Part shown: in pieces, positions 26,983-35,512 of the stretch | Layout: each line of letters starts with the position of its first letter | Position numbering within the stretch: position 1 is the stretch's first letter | Source of the DNA: Cryomorpha ignava | Lineage (GTDB): Bacteria; Bacteroidota; Bacteroidia; Flavobacteriales_D; Cryomorphaceae | Direction of reading: 5' to 3' | NCBI RefSeq assembly: GCF_010686655.1 | Contig: NZ_JAAGVY010000002.1 | Span: 124,001-188,000 of the forward strand | DNA length: 64,000 nt | Translations under genes and position numbers: made by a program | The notes under the pieces: generated by a model | Seen by the model: only the letters and a program-made list of their open reading frames with translations | What the model was told of the DNA's origin: nothing | Database searches by the model: none

Positions 26983-27841
26983 TCTCTCATTGGCAATAGC
27001 CAAGAAATTGCTGATTCTCGAAAATGGCGAAATGCTAACCGGAAGTAGTTTTAATAAAATTCAGCTTGCGAAACTGGAACAAGAAGGCATTGTGGCAATT
27101 CAACGAATTGGACGTACAAAAACACGGGTGCGGCTCAATTCTGAAGCGGGACTTGCGAATTATTTGCGCAACCGGTATCAGATAGAAAATCTTGAAGCTT
27201 ATGTGGAAATGTTGCAGCAGATAGAAATCTCGGGAAGGGAAGCCCAGCAAATGGCGTCAAACACCAAATTGCGAACCAGCAGAACATTCAAAGGCTTTTT
27301 AGTCAATGTAATCAAACCCATAAAGGCCAAACTTCACGGCAAAGAAATTGTAATTGAACCGCGACCCGGAACCTTCACATTTATTCACGATTACGAGAAT
27401 TTTGAGATTGATAAAAAAGTGCTGATAATTGGCATGGAAAATCCCGAAAATTTCAGATTTATAGAGCTACAAGACGCCCTTTTCCCGAAAGGAGAAAAGC
27501 TTTTTTTAAGCCGCTACCCGCAAACCAACGATTTGGTTAATTGGCTAAGCACGATTCCTAATTCCTATTTGCATTTTGGAGATTTTGACCTGGCTGGAAT
27601 CTCAATTTTTGAAAATGAATATTCGAAAAAGTTGGGCGAGAAGGCATCTTTTTTTATTCCTGATGATATCGAAAAGCGAATTGCTGAAAAAGGTAATCGC
27701 GATTTGTATAATAAGCAATATGTAAAGTATAATACTTTAAAATCATCGGATACACGCTTGCAGGCTTTGATTGATTTGATTCATGCCAACAAGAAAGGGC
27801 TGGAGCAGGAAGCGTTTATTGGGAATGGAATGGATAGGTGA
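26975..27841 (+). CDS. jetD: JetD-like Toprim nuclease of the Wadjet system
   Basis: A 288-residue protein. The N-terminal half looks like a winged helix plus arm (about 20-120). The C-terminal half carries the Toprim metal motif in HFGDFDLAGISIF (about residues 200-212), with the D-x-D that JetD uses to cleave DNA, and an upstream Glu in V-L-I-I-G-M-E-N. It is shorter than the roughly 380-residue JetD proteins I know, mainly at the N-terminus. Its start overlaps jetC by 8 bp. A diverged second copy of its last 61 codons lies about 1.2 kb downstream (28871-29056). Confidence 0.78.
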   Translation: MNNLSLAIAKKLLILENGEMLTGSSFNKIQLAKLEQEGIVAIQRIGRTKTRVRLNSEAGLANYLRNRYQIENLEAYVEMLQQIEISGREAQQMASNTKLRTSRTFKGFLVNVIKPIKAKLHGKEIVIEPRPGTFTFIHDYENFEIDKKVLIIGMENPENFRFIELQDALFPKGEKLFLSRYPQTNDLVNWLSTIPNSYLHFGDFDLAGISIFENEYSKKLGEKASFFIPDDIEKRIAEKGNRDLYNKQYVKYNTLKSSDTRLQALIDLIHANKKGLEQEAFIGNGMDR

Positions 27842-27877
27842 AACTAATTTTTCTCACTGGTGATGATTTCTCAAGTT

Positions 27878-27976
27878 GAAGAATCTGAATTTCTTGCAAC
27901 TTTACGTGTGCGCGACACCAAAACTGGTAATTGTACTTTTGGTGGCTACTCTTAGATAAACGTGAAGAAATAGAGT
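27878..27976 (+). pseudogene. Scrap of an AlbA_2 ATPase gene
   Basis: About 100 bp that align by eye with 29821-29924 inside the intact AlbA_2 gene, sharing for example GGTAATTGTACTTTTGGTGG. It has lost several bases and the rest of the gene. It sits directly after the jetD 3' flank, where a complete copy sits after the second jetD fragment. Confidence 0.8.
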
Positions 27977-28006
27977 GGCGAATATGATATATTAAGAAAT
28001 TGAAAG

Positions 28007-28837
28007 ATGAAAAAAAATGTAGAAATAATTGTTCAGGGATTTACGATAAAAACCTTTAAAAGTAATTTTGGCGATTATATTTCATTGACTGCCATTGCAA
28101 GAAACAAAAATGCAAATGAGCCTAAAGATGTAGTAAAAAACTGGATGCGTTCTAAATCTACCATTGAATTTTTAGGACTTTGGGAACAAATAAACAATAC
28201 AAGTTTTAAAGGGGTCGAATTCGACTCCTTTAAAAATGAAGCGGGATCCAATGCTTTTACTTTATCTCCCAGTAAGTGGATTGAAAATACAAATGCCATC
28301 GGAATTATATCAAAACAAGGCAAAAATGGAGGCACTTATGCCCATAAGAATATTGCTTTTGAATTTGCGCCTTAGGTTAGTTCCGCTTTCAAACTCTATT
28401 TGATAAAAGAGTTTCAACGATTAAAAGAAGTTGAAAGTGATAGGCTTAAACTACAGTGGAATTTTCAAAGAATACTTGCCAAAGTAAACTACAAAATTCA
28501 TACGGATGCTATTAAAGCAAAACTTATTCCCATAACATTAAGTAGCAAACAAACTTCTATTATTTATGCCAATGAGGCTGATGTGCTTAATATGGCACTG
28601 TTTGGAAAAACAGCAAAGCAGTGGCGGGACGAGAATCCTAATGAAAAAGGAAATATAAGGGATTTTGCAACTATTCAGCAATTGGTTGTTTTGTCTAATC
28701 TTGAAAGCATAAACGCAATGCTTATTCATCAAAACGTATCACAAAAGGAGCGATTGATACAGCTCAATTCATTGGCAATTACACAAATAAAATCACTGGT
28801 GGAAAATACAACGATCAAGAAATTAGAAAATGAATAA
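28007..28837 (+). pseudogene. KilA-N domain protein interrupted by one amber codon
   Basis: The frame reads 122 residues, a TAG at 28373-28375, then another 153 codons in the same frame. Before the stop it has the KilA-N pattern G-D-Y-I-S-L-T-A-I-A, V-V-K-N-W-M-R and A-F-T-L-S-P-S-K-W-I. After it come F-K-L-Y-L-I-K-E-F-Q-R-L-K-E and a C-terminal ORF6N/RhuM-like part. At the stop, family members have Trp in the block F-A-S-W-(V/I)-S, so a TGG to TAG change explains it. KilA-N proteins are phage or defence-island DNA-binding proteins. It may be dead or rely on readthrough. Confidence 0.8.
28203..28234 (+). repeat. 32-bp near-perfect palindrome inside the KilA-N gene
   Basis: Arms 28203-28218 and 28219-28234 match at 15 of 16 positions with no loop, centred on GTCGAATTCGAC. 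It is translated as F-K-G-V-E-F-D-S-F-K within the KilA-N domain. Confidence 0.85.
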
Positions 28838-28870
28838 AGTAGTCTAAACCAAAATTTTAAGAGTTAAAGA

Positions 28871-29056
28871 ATTCCCGATGATATTGAAAAGCGACTTTCA
28901 GTAAATGGTAACCGAGATTTGTACAATAAGCAATACGGGCGGTATAAAACGATGAAAACTACGGATATAAGATTGCAGGTTTTGATTGATTTAATTCACA
29001 AGTATAAAAAAGGACTTGAGCAGGAAGCGTTTATTGGGTCTGGAGTAGATGGGTGA
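28871..29056 (+). pseudogene. Second, diverged copy of the jetD 3' end
   Basis: Sixty-one codons and a stop remain open, starting I-P-D-D-I-E-K-R and ending E-Q-E-A-F-I-G-S-G. By my count 45 of 61 residues equal the jetD C-terminus. Similarity continues past the stop into the 3' flank (about 29057-29095 versus 27842-27880). The rest of the gene is absent. Sequence at 28838-28870 and 29096-29261 holds no other recognisable gene. Confidence 0.85.
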
Positions 29057-29261
29057 AACTATTTTCTTTCACAGGTGATTGATTCTCGAGTCGTTATAAC
29101 CAATAAGATCTTATAATAATTCCAATTTGTATATATTTATGGCTTAGCTTTAAGAAAGATAAAATCTCATAGAGCCGGTAATACTCAAAAGTCTTACCAT
29201 ATTCCTAAGCTGATTAAGGAGTGCAAGGCAATTGCGCTCAGATCCAAAAAACTACGATGTA

Positions 29262-30767
29262 ATGACGAAAGGCGAGCTTATCCATAAAATAAACGACCTG
29301 GAGTGGGAAGATTTTGAAGTGAAAGAAGCGAAGGCTGAACTCCCTAAATCTGCCTGGAGTACAGTAAGTGCTTTTGCCAATACGTCGGGTGGATGGCTCG
29401 TATTTGGCGTGAAGCAAATTGGCAGAAAATTTGAAATTCAGGGAGTAAGGAATCCTGAAAAAATTGAACAGGATTTTCTCGCAACTCTTCGCAGCAAGCA
29501 AAAATTTAATGCAGCGACGAACGCAATATCGGTTAAGCATGTATTTGATGATAAAACTGTTATTGCTTTTTACATTCCGGCTTCGGACAAAAAGCCGATC
29601 TACTATAATACGCAATCAAACACTTTTATAAGAAGGGGGAGTGCTGACCAAAAAGCAACATCCGAAGAAATTGATGCCATGTACCGAGAACAGACTTTTG
29701 GCACTAAATCATCGGAGATAGTTCCGCGTTCATCCATAACTAATCTCAAAATAAAATCTGTAAAGGAATACCGTGATTATATGGCGCGTTTTAATCCGGA
29801 TGTAAGCTATAATCGGTTTGAAGAATCTGAATTTCTTACCAAGTTACGCGTACTCGACACCGAAACGGGTAATTGTACTTTTGGTGGTTTACTATTCTTT
29901 GGTAAACGCGAAGAATTAGAGCGATTTTTCCCCGATTTCCGTATTGATCTATTGCAAATTCCTGGGACTTCATACAGGAATGCACTATCTCGCTATACCT
30001 ATCGCTTGAATGAAGATGAGTATGAAAATCTTTGGGAGTGCTATTTCGCTTGTTTTAAAAGACTCAGAACAGAAGTAGATGTGGAGTTTAAGCTTTCTAC
30101 CGAGGGGTTTGGGGAAGAACTTTCTCCAGGATTAAAAGCCGTTAGAGAAGCTCTGATTAATATGTTGATGCACGCGGATTATTTTTCGCCGGCTCATTCG
30201 CGTATTCGTATTTTTTCCAATCACATTGAATTTTATAATCCGGGCGGATTGCCAAAACCACTCGAAGAATTGAAATTGAAAGACTTGTCAATTCCGAGAA
30301 ATCCCGTCTTGGCGAAACTTTTCAGGATGGTGAAATTGGCAGAAAATGCCGGTTACGGCTTTGATAAAATAGAATCAAATTGGTATTCTTACAATAAATC
30401 GGCACCAGAATACGTACTCGATTTTGACTCAATTATTTTAAAATTGTACACCAAACCCAAAGCCGTTTCCAGTGAACAGGCCGAGAATGATGGAAAGATG
30501 TCGGAAAGATGTCGGATTGATGTCGGAACGATGTCGGAAAGAATTCGGGAAGTTGTCGGAAAGAATGCAGATGCCGTATTTTTGATTTTAGCATCAAATC
30601 CGCATATATCCGCCGAGAGAATAGCGAATGAAATAAATAAATCGCAAAGAACAATAGAGCGTGAAATAGAGAAATTACGGTCTGCAGGCTTTATAGAACG
30701 TGTAGGGCCGAAACTCGGTGGGTATTGGAAAATAAAAACGGGTGAATCATCAAAAGAAGTGGAGTAA
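29262..30767 (+). CDS. AlbA_2 / HATPase_c_4 ATP-binding regulator with C-terminal winged helix
   Basis: About 501 residues from the ATG at 29262; a TTG at 29232 would add 10. The N-terminal AlbA_2 (Schlafen-like) domain (about 10-135) has FEVKEAKAELP and A-N-T-S-G-G-W-L-V-F-G-V. A GHKL-type ATPase region (about 280-390) has R-E-A-L-I-N-M-L-M-H-A-D-Y and N-P-G-G-L-P. The C-terminus (about 430-500) is a winged helix (I-N-K-S-Q-R-T-I-E-R-E-I). Such proteins are usually annotated as putative DNA-binding or helicase-related and are frequent in defence islands. The linker before the winged helix is encoded by an 11-bp tandem repeat. Confidence 0.8.
   Translation: MTKGELIHKINDLEWEDFEVKEAKAELPKSAWSTVSAFANTSGGWLVFGVKQIGRKFEIQGVRNPEKIEQDFLATLRSKQKFNAATNAISVKHVFDDKTVIAFYIPASDKKPIYYNTQSNTFIRRGSADQKATSEEIDAMYREQTFGTKSSEIVPRSSITNLKIKSVKEYRDYMARFNPDVSYNRFEESEFLTKLRVLDTETGNCTFGGLLFFGKREELERFFPDFRIDLLQIPGTSYRNALSRYTYRLNEDEYENLWECYFACFKRLRTEVDVEFKLSTEGFGEELSPGLKAVREALINMLMHADYFSPAHSRIRIFSNHIEFYNPGGLPKPLEELKLKDLSIPRNPVLAKLFRMVKLAENAGYGFDKIESNWYSYNKSAPEYVLDFDSIILKLYTKPKAVSSEQAENDGKMSERCRIDVGTMSERIREVVGKNADAVFLILASNPHISAERIANEINKSQRTIEREIEKLRSAGFIERVGPKLGGYWKIKTGESSKEVE
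30497..30562 (+). repeat. Six-unit 11-bp tandem repeat inside the AlbA_2 gene
   Basis: The units are GATGTCGGAAA, GATGTCGGATT, GATGTCGGAAC, GATGTCGGAAA, GAATTCGGGAA and GTTGTCGGAAA, contiguous at 11-bp spacing. Eleven is not a multiple of three, so the encoded peptide repeats every 11 residues (M-S-E-R-C-R-I-D-V-G-T, then M-S-E-R-I-R-E-V-V-G-K). Confidence 0.9.
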
Positions 30768-31254
30768 CACCAAATTGAAAGGGCGAAGTTTAATTTGCTG
30801 AATGCGTGTTAACGACCAATTAATCAGATGTTTACATATTGCGTTGAGCTGTCTGTGAGAGTTAACCCGAATTATTCATGACGAAATCATGAATAATGAC
30901 GATAACTATCTGTAAATATATTTATTACAGGTAGTTATGTTAGGGTTGACCCTAACATTTTTAAAATTTTGGACACCCACTTTTGGGTATCGAAAAGATT
31001 ATTGGTTTCGTGAACATATAGGTAACTAATTGATAATGAAAATTTTAAAAATCGTCAGCCGCAGACGAAATACTTAGTGAAACGATATCACAACCGACGA
31101 CCGGAGGGAGACCGTATGGTAGGGCGTAATTCCTATGAATTTACTGGGTTAAGTTTTCATATTGAAGGAGTAGCTAAAATGCGTGCATTGTTATCGAAAG
31201 TAGGATGTCGGTAACACAAGTATTGATAAAAATGGAAGCATTCGTTCAGATTAT
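30768..31254 (+). other. 487-bp noncoding region with a row of hairpins
   Basis: No gene was recognised. In order there are an 11-5-11 hairpin (30871-30897), a 14-9-14 hairpin with one G-U pair (30902-30938), a 9-2-9 hairpin (30938-30957) followed by TTTTT, and a small ACCCA/TGGGT hairpin near 30973-30990. The remaining 260 bp up to the RND gene contain nothing I can name. Confidence 0.6.
30938..30962 (+). terminator. Likely terminator of the defence-island transcript
   Basis: TGTTAGGG and CCCTAACA form an 8-bp stem around TTGA, followed by TTTTT. It is the last of three strong hairpins after the AlbA_2 gene. Confidence 0.65.
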
Positions 31255-34200
31255 TCAACCATTCTCAAGTACTGTCGAATATTCATTAATAGCGGACTTC
31301 TCCTTCTTCCCAAATTTCTCCTTAACCGCATCAACAGCGTAATAAACTACAGGAACCAAAAACACCGTAAGAATAAGCGACGAAAGTAATCCGCCAATAA
31401 TAACCCAGGCGAGTCCGTTTTTCCATTCAGCGGCCGTACCCGTAGCAAGTGCAATTGGAAGCATCCCAAAAACCATTGATAAAGTGGTCATCAAAATGGG
31501 GCGCATTCTGCCCTTGCCAGCAATAAGCAATGCTTCTTTAAAGTGCTTGCCTTCAGCTTTTAGCTGGTTGGTGAAATCGACAATCAAAATAGCATTCTTG
31601 GTCACCAGACCCATAAGCATAATCAATCCCAAAAGAGCAAATAGGCTCAAATTGTTTAGTGATAAATTCAACGCGAGAAAAGCGCCAATTGCAGCTACCG
31701 GTATTGAGAATAGCACAACAAACGGATAAATATAGCTGTCGTAAAGCGCTACGAGAATGAGATAAATGAGTAAAAACGAAATCATCAATACAGAGCCCAA
31801 AGCCCCAAAGCTGTCATTTTGCCGTTTGATATCGCTCCCCCAGGTCATCTGCATATTTCCCGGAAGGGGATTATCATTAACATACGCCACGACTTGGTCT
31901 GCAAGTGTTCCCGAAGGTCGACCCAGCGCATCGGCTGTGAGCGTTACCGCAGGCTGCCGGTCTTTACGCTCTAAAAGTGAAGGGGAATTATCGGGAATAA
32001 CCTTGGCAAAGTCGGCAAGTTTTACAGACATGCCCATCGGATTGATAAGTGGCAGATTATACAAGTCATCGTAATTTTTGCGGTCAAATTTATCGAGCTG
32101 GATCCGCACAGGATATTCTACACCTTCCTGTGTTATTGATGCATCGTCGTTTCCAGTATAGGCAGTCCGCAAGTTCATGCCCACGTATGCGGTGTTCAAA
32201 CCCAGACGCTGCATTTTGTCCTTATCGGGAACTACTTTGTATTCCGGACTTCCTTTCTCAACCGAAAGGCGGACATTATCGGCACCGGGAAATGTTTCGA
32301 TTACACCGCGCAAATGTCTGGCAGTAAGCATAACTTCATCGGCATCGCTTCCGCTAAAAGTGATTTCGATAGGGGCAGATCGGGGAATGAGACCAAGGGC
32401 GTAAATGGAATAATTAATGGCTGGAAATTTAGCCCGCAGTTCTTCCCTAAGGTTCTGCATATAAGCTTCAGTCGATATCTTATTTCGCTCTTTTTTTGGC
32501 TTGAGTTGGATGGTAAGCTCGGTGATGTAAGGCGAGCCTACGCCCATGCTTCCTATTCCCGTGCTCGGGCCGCCAACATTGCTGAAAAGTGTTTCTATTT
32601 CTGGCTGCTCCAAAATATAGGCTTCTACTTGATTTGAAATGAGATTGTTTTGTTGGATGGCTGTGGACTTATCAAACTCAAGCGTCATTTTAAATTTTCC
32701 TTGATCGCCTGTGGCAATAAGCTCTTTCCCAATAATCCCCTGCTTCATCATGGCTCCGGTAAAGACGAAAAGCAAAAGCACAATACCCGTGAAAATGAGC
32801 TTGTGCGCAAGTACCCAATTCAGTATTCGGCCATACCATTCTGTGAAGTCATCGAGTTGTTTTTCAAACCACAATAAAAATCGGTTGAAGAAATTGGTTG
32901 GCCTTAAATCTTCTTTTTTACCTATTCGCGAAGCCAGCCAGGGTGTAAGCGTAAATCCTACCAGTAGACTGGTGAGTGTAGAAGTGATAACAACCACCGA
33001 AAATTGCATGAGCATATCGGCTACGAATACTTGCAGGAACAGGATGGGAAGAAATACAACCACATCGACCAGCGTGATGGAAACGGCAGAGAATCCAATC
33101 TCCATCCTGCCATCCAGCGATGCTTTCCTTTTTTCCTTGCCCATATCAATATGGCGCTGAATATTCTCCAAAACTACGGTCGCATCATCAACTAAAATAC
33201 CGATAATGAGCGACATGGCGAGAAGGGTCATCAGGTTTAGCGTATATCCCAACAACCACATTACAGCAAAAGCGGTAATCAATGATGTAGGAATGGCTAC
33301 AATAACAATAAGCGCATTTCTGATGCTGCGCAAAAACAGCAGCATTACCAGCGAAACTAAAACTACAGCCAAAATAAGATCTATAACCACCGAGTTTACT
33401 GCGGCTTTGGTATTGTCGGTGCTATCATCGGCTATTACGAAGGCAATTCCCGATTCTGAATTTTGTTTTTCAATTCGCTCAAAAGCCAATCTTACCGCGT
33501 TTGAAACATCTACAGCATTGGCATCGCCTTGTTTTTTGAGCAACATACCAATGCCGTTTTTACCGTTGTATCGGCTTACCGAAGTGGTTTCTTTTATGCC
33601 ATCAACCACTTCTGCCAAATCTCTTACGTATATAGCGCTGCCCGGATCGGGCATAGCCACTTGCACATTTTCAATATCGCCAACCGTGTTAAATTTGCCA
33701 ACGAGCCGAACCGCCTTGCTCTCTGTGTCACTTCGCACAGCACCGGCCGGAATGTCTATTCCCGATCGATTAATCGCTTCAACAACCTGGGGCATCGAAA
33801 TGTGGTAATAGCTAAGTTTCTCCGGGTCGATGTTTACCTGAATCTCGCGCTCTTCGCCGCCGAGCAATGTGATTTCTGCCACTCCTTTAATCTGTTTTAC
33901 CTGTGGAAGAAACTCGTCTTTCATCCGCTGATAAAACTCCGTTTGTGGCAAATTGCTCGTTGCGCTAATCGACATAATGGGCAAGTCGTTTGGAGAGACT
34001 TTGCTCATTTCGGGACTAAGCACATCTGCTGGCAAATCCTTGCTAATATTGTCGATATACCGCTGGGCTTCCTGCATGGCTTTATCGAGATCGGTGCCGT
34101 AATCAAGGTTGGCAATAATCACCGACGCATTTGGCAATGATTTGGTAATCAAATAATCAACACCTTCCAAGTTTGAAAGCGCGTCTTCAATTTTTTCAGA

Positions 34201-34389
34201 TACCGATGTTTCTACTTCGCTGGGCTCGGCACCGGGATAAACGGTTTTGATAACGATTACCGGCTGATTAAAATCAGGCATGAGCTCGTAGCTTAAATTG
34301 TTGAAGCCGATAATTCCCAAAACTGCAAAAACGCTGAATAGAACGATGATGAGCGAAGGACGATTAATGGATATTTCTGTAATATTCAC
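31255..34389 (-). CDS. RND efflux transporter, HAE1/AcrB-like permease
   Basis: A 1044-residue inner-membrane proton-driven pump, the normal RND length. The first membrane helix is followed by the periplasmic porter domain starting Y-E-L-M-P-D-F-N-Q-P. Helices 2-6 lie at about 335-560, with the G-I-L-V-D-D-A-T-V-V-L-E-N motif whose Asp pair relays protons. The second porter domain spans about 570-860 and helices 8-12 end at about 1025. It is the last gene of a seven-gene minus-strand operon with its membrane-fusion and TolC-like partners. The substrate is unknown; the TetR gene at the operon head suggests toxic compounds. Confidence 0.92.
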   Translation of the reverse strand: MNITEISINRPSLIIVLFSVFAVLGIIGFNNLSYELMPDFNQPVIVIKTVYPGAEPSEVETSVSEKIEDALSNLEGVDYLITKSLPNASVIIANLDYGTDLDKAMQEAQRYIDNISKDLPADVLSPEMSKVSPNDLPIMSISATSNLPQTEFYQRMKDEFLPQVKQIKGVAEITLLGGEEREIQVNIDPEKLSYYHISMPQVVEAINRSGIDIPAGAVRSDTESKAVRLVGKFNTVGDIENVQVAMPDPGSAIYVRDLAEVVDGIKETTSVSRYNGKNGIGMLLKKQGDANAVDVSNAVRLAFERIEKQNSESGIAFVIADDSTDNTKAAVNSVVIDLILAVVLVSLVMLLFLRSIRNALIVIVAIPTSLITAFAVMWLLGYTLNLMTLLAMSLIIGILVDDATVVLENIQRHIDMGKEKRKASLDGRMEIGFSAVSITLVDVVVFLPILFLQVFVADMLMQFSVVVITSTLTSLLVGFTLTPWLASRIGKKEDLRPTNFFNRFLLWFEKQLDDFTEWYGRILNWVLAHKLIFTGIVLLLFVFTGAMMKQGIIGKELIATGDQGKFKMTLEFDKSTAIQQNNLISNQVEAYILEQPEIETLFSNVGGPSTGIGSMGVGSPYITELTIQLKPKKERNKISTEAYMQNLREELRAKFPAINYSIYALGLIPRSAPIEITFSGSDADEVMLTARHLRGVIETFPGADNVRLSVEKGSPEYKVVPDKDKMQRLGLNTAYVGMNLRTAYTGNDDASITQEGVEYPVRIQLDKFDRKNYDDLYNLPLINPMGMSVKLADFAKVIPDNSPSLLERKDRQPAVTLTADALGRPSGTLADQVVAYVNDNPLPGNMQMTWGSDIKRQNDSFGALGSVLMISFLLIYLILVALYDSYIYPFVVLFSIPVAAIGAFLALNLSLNNLSLFALLGLIMLMGLVTKNAILIVDFTNQLKAEGKHFKEALLIAGKGRMRPILMTTLSMVFGMLPIALATGTAAEWKNGLAWVIIGGLLSSLILTVFLVPVVYYAVDAVKEKFGKKEKSAINEYSTVLENG

Positions 34390-34440
34390 AATGCTTGTTT
34401 TTTCAATGGTTCAATGCTTATTGTAGATTTTTGCACAGTT

Positions 34441-35499
34441 CTAATCTGCGGAAGCGGTATTTGCTCCATCAAAAAGATTTACAAAACCACGGGTTATCAA
34501 AATGTCGCCAATATTTAATCCCTTGGTTATTATTACTTTATCGCCAATGCGTTGCCCCATCTCTACATTTCGCAACGCCGCTTTACCCTTGTCGGAAACA
34601 TATACCTGGGTTTTGCCATCATTTTCCTGAATGGCAGATGATGGGATAATAATGGCCTTTTCAGATTGAGAGCTTTGGTAATTCAATCGGCCAAACATGC
34701 CGGCTTTTATGCTTAAATCGGGGGTGTTTCTTACAGTAAATTGTACTGGAAAAGTATTTCCCATATTGGCTTTGCTGCCAATAAGCGTAGTAATTCCTTC
34801 CATGCTTATATTCGGGTAAGCGTCCGCAATAATCTTCTGCTTTTGGTTGATTTTAAATGTTGACAAATCATTTTCCGAAACGTTTGCTGTAAATTTTAAA
34901 GTAGCAATATCTGTGAGTTGCAGCAAGGGAACTCCCGGAGGAGCAAACCCACCTTCTTCGGTCATTTTAGCGGTTATTATACCGTCAAAAGGGGCTTTTA
35001 CAGTCGATTTTTGGATTTGCTCAATTAAGGTTGATCTTTGAATCTTTGCTGCTCTTAATCCCAGCTCTGCTTTTTCGCGTTTTATACCTTGTATGGCGTC
35101 GGCTTCCGCCAATATGGTATAGCGGTTTACATCGGCTTCAAGCCCTTCAATTGTAACTTCTGCCGACTGAAGCTGAAGTTGTAAGATTGTTTTGTCAAGC
35201 TCAACGAGTGGCTGGCCTTTTTTAACCATATCACCTGCATCGACCAACACAGCTTTAACTTTGCCTTGTGTTTCGGCACTTAGTTTTGATTCGCGATTGG
35301 GCGCAAAGTTTCCTGTAAAGGATTGGCTGTCTCCGATGTTTTGTGTTGCAACTTTTTGAGTAGTTACATGCACCACTTCTTCACTACTGTAGTGATATAC
35401 TTTATCTTCTGTAATTGTCTTATTGCCTTTAAGTTTAAAAATCATGAAGGCCACAAGTGCTACGGCTATGATAATTCCTATTATTTTCTTCCAATTCAT
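34441..35499 (-). CDS. Efflux periplasmic adaptor (membrane fusion protein)
   Basis: A 352-residue HlyD/AcrA-type adaptor. One N-terminal membrane anchor (about 5-22) is followed by a lipoyl-like half (ESKLSAETQGKVKAVLVDAG), a helical hairpin (about 105-165), the second lipoyl half (VKAPFDGIITAKMTEEGGFA) and beta-barrel domains to the end (G-D-K-V-I-I-T-K-G-L-N). It links the RND permease to the TolC-like channel in the periplasm. The start is 13 bp after the TolC gene's stop and its stop is 51 bp before the permease gene. Confidence 0.9.
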   Translation of the reverse strand: MNWKKIIGIIIAVALVAFMIFKLKGNKTITEDKVYHYSSEEVVHVTTQKVATQNIGDSQSFTGNFAPNRESKLSAETQGKVKAVLVDAGDMVKKGQPLVELDKTILQLQLQSAEVTIEGLEADVNRYTILAEADAIQGIKREKAELGLRAAKIQRSTLIEQIQKSTVKAPFDGIITAKMTEEGGFAPPGVPLLQLTDIATLKFTANVSENDLSTFKINQKQKIIADAYPNISMEGITTLIGSKANMGNTFPVQFTVRNTPDLSIKAGMFGRLNYQSSQSEKAIIIPSSAIQENDGKTQVYVSDKGKAALRNVEMGQRIGDKVIITKGLNIGDILITRGFVNLFDGANTASAD

Positions 35500-35512
35500 C
35501 GTTCCTTTGTTT

